Source of the DNA: JAOPZW01 sp963707695
Lineage (GTDB): Bacteria > Actinomycetota > Thermoleophilia > Solirubrobacterales > Solirubrobacteraceae
Direction: 5' to 3'
Length of the DNA: 64,000 nucleotides
Assembly (NCBI GenBank): GCA_963707695.1
Contig: CAVPQY010000002.1
Span: 62,001 to 126,000, forward strand
Positions 58,198 to 64,000 of the stretch are shown here, piece by piece. The notes under the pieces are model-generated. The model ran no database searches and had not been told where the DNA came from. It worked only from the letters and a program-made list of their open reading frames with translations. The first letter of the stretch is position 1; each line of letters opens with the position of its first letter. A program made the translations under genes and the position numbers.

Positions 58198-59017
58198 CGC
58201 GCTGAGCCTCCCCGGGGCCGGGGGGTCCAGCCGGCGCGCGTGGCGCGCCGGCTCGGGCACCCTCGCCCTCGGGATCTCCACGCTCTGGCTCAGCGTCATC
58301 GTCCTGCTGCCCCTGGCCGCCGTCGTCGCCAAGTCGGCCGAGGGCGGCCTCGACGCGTTCTGGGACGCCGCGACCGCGCCGCCCGCCGTCGCGGCCCTGA
58401 AGCTCACCCTGGCCTGCTCGCTCGGGGTGGCGGCCCTCAACGCGGTCGCCGGCACGCTCGTCGCCTGGGTCCTGGTCCGCGACGACTTCCCGGGCAAGGG
58501 CGTCGTCAACGCGCTCATCGACCTGCCCTTCGCGCTGCCGACGATCGTGGCCGGCATCACGCTGCTGGCGCTCTACGGGCCCAGCAGCCCGGCCGGCATC
58601 AACGTCGTCGGCACGCGCGTGGCGATCGTCCTCGCGCTGCTCTTCGTGACGCTGCCGTTCGTCGTGCGGGCGGTGCAGCCCGTCCTGCTCGAGCTCGACC
58701 GCGAGATGGAGGAGGCGGCCGCGTCGCTGGGTGCCTCGGGCCCGACGACCTTCCGGCGGATCATCCTGCCGAACCTCGTGCCCGCCATCGTCTCGGGCGC
58801 CGCGCTCGCCTTCGCCCGCGCGGTCGGTGAGTTCGGCTCGGTCGTCCTCATCTCGGGCAACATCCCGTTCAAGACGCAGGTCTCCGCCGTCTACGTCTAC
58901 AGCCAGGTCGAGAGCGACGCGGTGACCAGCGCGGCCGCTGCCTCGGTCGTGCTGCTGCTCATCTCGGTCGTCGTCCTGGCCGGCATCCGCGCGATCGGGG
59001 GCCGCGGTGCCCGGTAG
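58187..59017 (+). CDS. cysT: sulfate ABC transporter permease CysT, probable CTG start
   Basis: A membrane permease of the CysT type; LIDLPFALPTIVAGITLLALYG and the EAAASLGASGPTTFRRIILP coupling loop are diagnostic. The first in-frame ATG/GTG/TTG is GTG 58427, which would give only 196 residues and drop the N-terminal helices, yet the frame upstream is clearly coding (a hydrophobic helix LGISTLWLSVIVLLPLAAVV). A CTG at 58187 (or 58202) would give the normal length of 271-276 residues and couple translation to the sbp stop. I use 58187; the exact start is uncertain. Confidence 0.8.
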   Translation: MTSDALSLPGAGGSSRRAWRAGSGTLALGISTLWLSVIVLLPLAAVVAKSAEGGLDAFWDAATAPPAVAALKLTLACSLGVAALNAVAGTLVAWVLVRDDFPGKGVVNALIDLPFALPTIVAGITLLALYGPSSPAGINVVGTRVAIVLALLFVTLPFVVRAVQPVLLELDREMEEAAASLGASGPTTFRRIILPNLVPAIVSGAALAFARAVGEFGSVVLISGNIPFKTQVSAVYVYSQVESDAVTSAAAASVVLLLISVVVLAGIRAIGGRGAR

Positions 59018-59789
59018 CCGGATCCTGCTGCGGACGGTCGCGCTCGGCTACCTCGCCGTGCTGCTGCTCATCCCCGTGGGCCTCGTCTTCTACCGGACCT
59101 TCGAGCCCGGCCTGGGGGCGGTCTACGACTCGGTCACCACCCCCGCCGCCGTCCACGCGTTCTGGCTGACGATGGAGATCGCCGCGATCGCCGTGCCGCT
59201 CAACACGGCCTTCGGCATCCTCACGGCGATGGTCCTCGTGCGCGGGCGCTTCCGCGGCAAGTGGGCCCTGGACGCCCTCATCGACCTGCCCTTCGCGATC
59301 TCGCCGGTCGTCATCGGCCTGTCGCTGCTGCTGCTGTACGGCCGCGAGGGCTGGATCGACCTGCCCTTCCGCGTCGTCTTCGCCGTCCCCGGCATGGTCC
59401 TGGCGACCGTCTTCGTCTCGCTGCCCTTCGTCGTCCGCGAGGTCGCGCCCGTGCTGCGCGAGGTCGGCGACGAGCAGGAGCAGGCCGCGGCCACGCTCGG
59501 CGCCGGCCCGTGGCAGACCTTCTGGCGCATCACGCTGCCCTCGATCCGGTACGGCGTCGCCTACGGCGTCGTGCTGACGACAGCGCGGGCGATCGGCGAG
59601 TTCGGCGCCGTGAGCGTCGTCTCCGGCAAGGTGTCGGGCGAGACGGAGACGCTGACGCTGCTCGTCGAGAACCGCTTCCAGAACTTCGACCTGGCCGGGG
59701 CCTACGCGGCCTCGGCGCTGCTCGCCGTCATCGCGCTGGCGACCCTGCTGGGGATGACGCTGCTCAAGCCGCGGAAGGAGACCTCGTGA
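59007..59789 (+). CDS. cysW: sulfate ABC transporter permease CysW
   Basis: A 260-residue permease with about six helices, partner of CysT. LIDLPFAISPVVIGLSLLLLYG and AATLGAGPWQTFWRITLPSI are the family marks; the EAA-type loop contacts the ATPase. GTG start 11 nt inside the end of cysT; its TGA overlaps the cysA start (GTGA). Confidence 0.92.
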   Translation: MPGSRILLRTVALGYLAVLLLIPVGLVFYRTFEPGLGAVYDSVTTPAAVHAFWLTMEIAAIAVPLNTAFGILTAMVLVRGRFRGKWALDALIDLPFAISPVVIGLSLLLLYGREGWIDLPFRVVFAVPGMVLATVFVSLPFVVREVAPVLREVGDEQEQAAATLGAGPWQTFWRITLPSIRYGVAYGVVLTTARAIGEFGAVSVVSGKVSGETETLTLLVENRFQNFDLAGAYAASALLAVIALATLLGMTLLKPRKETS

Positions 59790-60739
59790 TCCAGGTTCAG
59801 GGCGCCACGAAGCGCTACGGCGACTTCGCGGCCCTCGACGACGTGTCGGTCGACGTACCGGACCGCTCGCTGACCGCGCTGCTGGGACCCAGCGGCTCGG
59901 GCAAGTCGACGCTGCTGCGCGTCATCGCCGGGCTCGAGCAACCCGACGCCGGCCGCATCGAGCTCGACGGCGACGACGTGACCCAGGTGCCGGCGCAGCG
60001 GCGGGGCATCGGGTTCGTCTTCCAGCACTACGCGGCCTTCAAGCACATGACCGTGCGCGACAACGTCGCCTTCGGCCTGACGATCCGCAAGCGCCCGCGG
60101 GCCGAGGTCGACGCACGCGTCGACGAGCTGCTGGGCGTCGTCGGCCTGTCCGGCTTCCACGCGCGCTACCCGTCGCAGCTCTCCGGCGGTCAGCGCCAGC
60201 GCATGGCGCTGGCCCGCGCGCTCGCCGTCGAGCCGCGCCTGCTGCTCCTCGACGAGCCGTTCGGCGCGCTCGACGCGAACGTCCGCGCAGAGCTGCGCAG
60301 CTGGCTGCGCCGCCTCCACGAGGAGGTCCCGGTGACGACCGTGCTCGTCACCCACGACCAGGAGGAGGCGATGGAGGTCGCCGACCGCGTCGTGGTCATG
60401 AACGGCGGCCGCGTCGAGCAGGTCGGCGCCCCGCGCGAGGTCTACGACGCGCCGGCCAACGAGTTCGTCATGGGCTTCCTGGGGCCGGTCGCGCGGCTCC
60501 AGGGCAGCCTCGTGCGCCCTCACGACGTCGGCGTCACGACCGACCCTGCGCCCGGCGCCCAGGAGGCGCAGGTGCTGCGCGTCGTGCACCTCGGCTTCGA
60601 GGTCCGCCTCGAGCTCGAGCTCGGCGACGGGTCTCGGCTCCCGGTCCAGCTCGCCCGCCACGAGGCCGAGGCGCTCGAGGCGGCCGAGGGCGACATCGTG
60701 TGGATCCGCGGCCCACGGCCCGTGGTCGCGGCGGCCTAG
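59786..60739 (+). CDS. cysA: sulfate ABC transporter ATPase CysA
   Basis: A 317-residue ABC ATPase powering sulfate/thiosulfate import. Walker A GPSGSGKST (34-42), signature LSGGQRQR, Walker B LLLLDEPFGALD and switch VTHDQEEA are all present; the C-terminal about 70 residues are a TOBE-like domain with a VRPHDVGV segment. AAGGAG lies 6 nt before the GTG start. Last gene of the operon. Confidence 0.93.
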   Translation: MIQVQGATKRYGDFAALDDVSVDVPDRSLTALLGPSGSGKSTLLRVIAGLEQPDAGRIELDGDDVTQVPAQRRGIGFVFQHYAAFKHMTVRDNVAFGLTIRKRPRAEVDARVDELLGVVGLSGFHARYPSQLSGGQRQRMALARALAVEPRLLLLDEPFGALDANVRAELRSWLRRLHEEVPVTTVLVTHDQEEAMEVADRVVVMNGGRVEQVGAPREVYDAPANEFVMGFLGPVARLQGSLVRPHDVGVTTDPAPGAQEAQVLRVVHLGFEVRLELELGDGSRLPVQLARHEAEALEAAEGDIVWIRGPRPVVAAA

Positions 60740-60843
60740 CGGCGCAGGCGTCCGGCGAGCACCGGATCGCAGCTGCGGTGGCGCGTCGGCGCTCCGCCCG
60801 TCAGACTCCGGCCTCGGCAGGGCCAACCGCTGAGAGGACCACG

Positions 60844-62172
60844 ATGCCGTCGCAGCTCCCTCCCGGATCCCGTCTCCCGACGATCCTCCAGACCATCGGC
60901 TGGTGGGCACGGACGCCGACGTACCTCGAGCGGCTGCGGCGCCGCCACGGGTCGCGGTTCACGATGCGCCTGCTGGGCCAGCCACCGTTCGTGGTCCTGT
61001 CCGACCCGGCCGACCTGCGCGAGCTGTTCACCGCCCCGCCGGACGTCCTGCACCCGGGCGAGGGCGCGCGGCTGCTCGAGCCCGTCGTCGGGCCGAACTC
61101 GGTGATCCTGCTGGACGAGGGCGCGCACCTGGAACAGCGGCGGCTCATGCTCCCGGCGTTCCACGGTGACCGCATGCAGCGTCTCCTCGGGCTCATGGAG
61201 CAGCTCACCGAGCGGGAGCTCGAGACCTGGGCGGTCGGCGAGCCCGTGCCCCTGCACCCGCGGCTGCAGCGGCTGACGCTCGAGATCATCCTGCGCGCCG
61301 TCTTCGGCCTCGACGAAGGCCCGCGGCTCGAGCGCCTCCGCGAGCTGCTCCCCGGGGTCCTCGAGTTCGGCGAGAGCCCCGTGTCCATGCTCCCGGCCGC
61401 GCAGCGGGTGCTCAGCGGCCGCGGCCGCCTGGGGCGCTTCGAGCGGGACCGGGCCGAGGTCGACGCCGAGCTCTTCGCGCTCATGGACGAGCGCCGACGC
61501 GAGGCTGCCGAGCGCGACGACGTGCTGGCCATGCTGCTGGCGGCCCAGCACGGCGACGGCACGCCGATGGCCGACGAGGAGATCCGCGACGAGCTCGTCA
61601 CGGCGCTCGTCGCCGGGCACGAGACCACCGCGTCGTCGCTGGCGTTCGCCTTCGAGCAGCTCGCTCGTGCGCCCCAGGTGCAGGAGCGGCTCGCCTCCGG
61701 CGACGACGCGTACCTGGAAGCGACGATCAACGAGGTGCTGCGTCGCCGGCCCGTGCTGCCCAACCCCGAGCCGCGGCTCGTCATGCGACCCGTCGAGATC
61801 GGCGGGTGGACCTACCCGGCGGGCGTCGTGCTCATCGCCAGCGCCCAGCTCGTCCACCACGACCCCGCCATCTACGACGACCCGTACGCCTTCCGGCCCG
61901 AGCGGTTCCTCGACTCCAAGCCGGGGACCTACACCTGGATCCCCTTCGGGGGCGGTCGACGGCGGTGCCTGGGCGCGAGCTTCGCGCTGCTGGAGATGCG
62001 CGTCGTCCTGCGCGCCGCGGCCGAGCGCTTCTCGGTCGCGCCCGCGGGCCCGGCGCGCGGGGTGAAGCGGCGCATGATCACGCTGACCCCGGGCGACGGC
62101 GCGACCGTGGTGCTCGCCCACCGCGTCCGCGCGCCGGAGGTCAGGCCGCCGGCCGCCACCGCCGCCGCGTGA
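60844..62172 (+). CDS. cytochrome P450
   Basis: A 442-residue soluble P450. The I-helix oxygen motif is AGHETTA, the K-helix ExxR is EVLRR, and the heme loop FGGGRRRCLGASFA has the axial Cys. The N-terminal region (PGSRLPTILQTIGWWARTP) resembles CYP families with an N-terminal proline-rich hook. Substrate unknown; no ferredoxin or reductase gene is adjacent. GAGAGGA ribosome site. It follows the sulfate operon in the same direction with about 100 nt between. Confidence 0.92.
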   Translation: MPSQLPPGSRLPTILQTIGWWARTPTYLERLRRRHGSRFTMRLLGQPPFVVLSDPADLRELFTAPPDVLHPGEGARLLEPVVGPNSVILLDEGAHLEQRRLMLPAFHGDRMQRLLGLMEQLTERELETWAVGEPVPLHPRLQRLTLEIILRAVFGLDEGPRLERLRELLPGVLEFGESPVSMLPAAQRVLSGRGRLGRFERDRAEVDAELFALMDERRREAAERDDVLAMLLAAQHGDGTPMADEEIRDELVTALVAGHETTASSLAFAFEQLARAPQVQERLASGDDAYLEATINEVLRRRPVLPNPEPRLVMRPVEIGGWTYPAGVVLIASAQLVHHDPAIYDDPYAFRPERFLDSKPGTYTWIPFGGGRRRCLGASFALLEMRVVLRAAAERFSVAPAGPARGVKRRMITLTPGDGATVVLAHRVRAPEVRPPAATAAA

Positions 62173-62260
62173 CGAGCGGCGATCGGGCCTCAGCGCAGCG
62201 CCGCCCCCGGCCGCGGCGCGCCAGGGACGCCGGGGCGATGGCGCTCCGGTGGGGACCCGG

Positions 62261-62722
62261 CTAGCGGCGCGCGCTCTGGGCGTCGGGGTCGCGGGCCAGG
62301 CGCGTGACGTGGGGCGGCAGCCGGCCGGCCGCGAGGTCGGCCAGCGTCACCTGCTCGAGCACGAGGCGCAGGCTCGCGCGCACCGCGAGCCAGACGTCGC
62401 GCAGCGGCTCGGCCGCCCCCTCGTAGTCGAGCGCCTCGGGGACCTCGCCCCGGACCGATGCCAGCGGCCCCTCGACCGCGCGGATGACGTCGGCCACCGT
62501 GATGTCCCCGGGCTCGCGCGCGAGGCGGTAGCCGCCGTCGGCGCCGCGCTGGCTGCGGACCAGGCCGGCGTGGCGCAGCTCGGCCAGGATGTTCTCCAGG
62601 AAGCGCGGCGAGATGGCCTGCGCGCGGGCGATGGACTCGCCCTTGACCGGCCCGTCGTCCGCGGCGGAGGCCAGCTCCACCGCCGCCCGCACGGCGTAGT
62701 CCGCCTTCGCCGAGATCCGCAT
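62261..62722 (-). CDS. Rrf2-family regulator without cysteine ligands
   Basis: A 153-residue winged-helix regulator starting MRISAKADYAVRAAVELASA, the Rrf2 signature, with recognition region SPRFLENILAELRHAGLV and wing QRGADGGYRLAR. The protein has no cysteine at all, so it cannot carry the Fe-S cluster of IscR or NsrR; this fits CymR-like members that respond to cysteine metabolism. Its closeness to sbp-cysTWA suggests it controls sulfate uptake, possibly at the 57095-57158 repeats. That is inference. Confidence 0.88.
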   Translation of the reverse strand: MRISAKADYAVRAAVELASAADDGPVKGESIARAQAISPRFLENILAELRHAGLVRSQRGADGGYRLAREPGDITVADVIRAVEGPLASVRGEVPEALDYEGAAEPLRDVWLAVRASLRLVLEQVTLADLAAGRLPPHVTRLARDPDAQSARR

Positions 62723-62767
62723 GCGCCCGGGATCCTGACGGATGGCGCGGCGCGAGGGCCGCAGGTC

Positions 62768-63016
62768 CTACGGGCCCGCGGCGCGCGGGTTGCCCGTGGC
62801 CTTGCTCGGCGGGCGGTCGTGCTCGCCGGAGACGCTCGGCGCCGCCGTCTCCCCGTGCCCGAGCGCCGGCCCGCCGTGCTCCGGGCCCTCCTCGGGGAAG
62901 TCCGACCCGCCGTCCTCGCCCTCGGGCTGGGCCTCGGGGTAGCCGACGTCGCCGACCTCGCCCTCGCGGGCGTCCCCCTCGACGTCGGGCTCCGGGCGGT
63001 CTGACTGGTCGGCCAT
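62768..63016 (-). CDS. acidic, disordered small protein
   Basis: An 82-residue Glu/Asp/Gly/Pro-rich protein (VEGDAREGEVGDVGYPEAQP) with no hydrophobic core, no Cys and no recognised domain; predicted to be unstructured. ATG start 16 nt downstream of the nuoN stop. It may be a genuine small gene, since related acidic proteins occur in actinobacteria, but the composition makes homology hard to judge. Confidence 0.45.
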   Translation of the reverse strand: MADQSDRPEPDVEGDAREGEVGDVGYPEAQPEGEDGGSDFPEEGPEHGGPALGHGETAAPSVSGEHDRPPSKATGNPRAAGP

Positions 63017-63032
63017 GCCCCCGGGCTGCCCG

Positions 63033-64000
63033 CTAGAGCAGCCCGGTGAACGCCCGAGCGGCGTCGCGTGCGAGGTCGAGCAACGGGGAGGGGACGACGC
63101 CCAGGGCGATCACGCCGACGCCCATGACGGCGGCGAGGGCCTGGACCTCCCAGCCCGCGCGCCGGACGGCCTGCGGGTCGTCGGGCGCGGGCTCGCCCGC
63201 GTGGGCGGCGGCCACCTCGGCGCCCTCGGCGGCGGCGCCGCCGGCCAGGGCCGGGCGCGCGGCGCCGAGCGCCGGGCTCGCCTCGCGGCCGTCGACCACG
63301 ACCGCGTCCTGCATCCACATCGCCGCCAGCAGCCGCAGGTAGTAGGCCAGCGAGATCATCGACCCGATGACGATCATCACGCCGAGCCACGTGTAGTCGC
63401 CGTCGACGGTCGCCTCGATGAGGAAGAACTTGCCGATGAAGCCGGCCGTGGCCGGGATGCCGGCCAGGCCCAGCAGGGCCACCGTCATCGCGGCCGCCAG
63501 CAGCGGCCGCGAGGCGCCGAGCCCGACGAAGCCGGCGAGGTCGTCGCCCACCCCGCTCTCGCGCTCGCGCGCCACCACGACCGCGAAGGCGGCGAGGTTC
63601 ATGACGGTGTAGACGGCCAGGTAGAAGACGGTCGCCTGGACCCCCAGCCGCGAGCCCACGACGACCCCGGCGAGGATGTAGCCCGCCTGCGCGACCGACG
63701 ACCAGGCGAGCATCCGCTTGATGGACGTCTGGCCGAGCGCGCCGACGTTGCCGACGAGGATCGAGATGGTGGCGAGCGCCGCGAGGGCCGGTCCCCAGTC
63801 GCCGCTGGCGTCGACGAGGGCGACGTCGAAGAGGCGCAGCGCGATGCCGAAGGCGGCCGCCTTCGTCGCGGTGGCCATGAACGCCGTCACGGGCGTGGGC
63901 GCCCCCTCGTAGACGTCCGGGGTCCAGGCGTGGAAGGGCGCGATGGAGGCCTTGAAGGCGAGGCCGACGACGCTCAGCGCGATGCCCGTCAGCAGGAGCG
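63033..64000 (-). CDS. nuoN: NADH-quinone oxidoreductase subunit N, partial (C-terminal part)
   Basis: About 322 residues of the antiporter-like proton-pumping subunit of complex I; the N-terminus lies beyond the right edge. Conserved signature at the visible start: FKASIAPFHAWTPDVYEGAP, then MATATKAAAFGIALR with the key Lys, and SIKRMLAWSSVAQAGYI. A variable, Ala-rich cytoplasmic insert (about 60 residues, GGAAAEGAEVAAAHAGEP) interrupts the last helices. It is usually the last gene of the nuo operon, consistent with the following unrelated genes. Confidence 0.92.
   Translation of the reverse strand, partial: LLLTGIALSVVGLAFKASIAPFHAWTPDVYEGAPTPVTAFMATATKAAAFGIALRLFDVALVDASGDWGPALAALATISILVGNVGALGQTSIKRMLAWSSVAQAGYILAGVVVGSRLGVQATVFYLAVYTVMNLAAFAVVVARERESGVGDDLAGFVGLGASRPLLAAAMTVALLGLAGIPATAGFIGKFFLIEATVDGDYTWLGVMIVIGSMISLAYYLRLLAAMWMQDAVVVDGREASPALGAARPALAGGAAAEGAEVAAAHAGEPAPDDPQAVRRAGWEVQALAAVMGVGVIALGVVPSPLLDLARDAARAFTGLL

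Noticed and set aside
58427..59017. Short 196-residue CysT starting at GTG 58427
   Set aside because: It would lack N-terminal transmembrane helices, and the coding frame visibly continues upstream.

Overview
The window is very GC-rich chromosomal DNA with GTG and TTG starts, tight gene packing and a strong third-position G/C bias. It looks like a high-GC actinobacterium, most likely class Thermoleophilia (Solirubrobacterales-like). Supports for that placement are an InhA-type enoyl reductase, a deazaflavin (F420)-type reductase, a fused urease gamma/beta subunit, a two-domain ThyX protein and a secreted protein with a C-terminal GGWRxFG/NQGxC motif. The taxon is inferred from gene content. 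No rRNA, tRNA, CRISPR array, prophage or insertion sequence was recognised. No gene-free stretch exceeds 300 bases; the longest are about 240 bp (22255-22494) and 215 bp (20915-21129).

Layout. 1-9.5 kb: end of a small membrane protein, TetR regulator, PfkB kinase, quinone oxidoreductase, DEAD-box helicase, a frame-disrupted zinc-ribbon membrane protein, cyclophilin, aldehyde dehydrogenase with a palindromic operator, and an OmpR/histidine kinase pair. 9.6-17.7 kb: an orphan peptide-type binding lipoprotein, DMT exporter, CtaG-like protein, a HAD hydrolase/APH-type kinase pair, a secreted glycosyl hydrolase, SixA-like phosphatase and DsbA-like protein. 17.7-24 kb: YceI-FMN reductase-TetR operon behind a double operator, Fpg glycosylase, two secreted proteins, a partial duplication of a bcp peroxiredoxin gene flanking a DUF3303-like gene, and an arsR-AHSA1-yciI operon. 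24-34 kb: a divergent urease (gamma-beta fusion plus alpha) without maturation genes, peptidase T, MOSC protein, HDAC-like deacetylase, HAD phosphatase, an LPG-synthase-like membrane protein, SDR and an alpha/beta-fold protein lacking its nucleophile. 34-42.6 kb: a SatP acetate-transporter C-terminal remnant beside acetyl-CoA synthetase, a second acyl-CoA ligase, DDN-type reductase, methyltransferase, YbdK-type ligase, a heme-oxygenase-fold iron redox enzyme and a CDGSH protein. 42.6-57 kb: GGDEF-EAL protein, InhA-like FabI, a CPA1 antiporter, and a type II fatty acid synthesis cluster on the minus strand (fabD-fabH-fabG-acpP-fabF-carboxyltransferase-TetR), then crotonase, two small zinc-ribbon/hypothetical genes, a YihY protein and the tandem ThyX protein. 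57-64 kb: sulfate uptake operon (sbp-cysT-cysW-cysA) behind repeated operator-like elements, cytochrome P450, a cysteine-free Rrf2 regulator, an acidic small protein and the end of nuoN.

A recurring feature is a TANNNT -10 element ending 6-8 nt before the start codon, so many genes appear to be transcribed as leaderless mRNAs. In several cases the stop codon of the upstream gene is itself part of that -10 element.

The main functional themes are fatty acid synthesis with malonyl supply (FAS-II plus carboxyltransferase plus FabI), acetate/acyl activation (Acs, acyl-CoA ligase), sulfate assimilation with a likely local regulator, and several small redox/stress operons under TetR or ArsR control. 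The most unusual items are the divergent urease pair, the duplicated bcp fragment, the two repeated-operator promoters, the SatP remnant and the degenerate two-domain ThyX.
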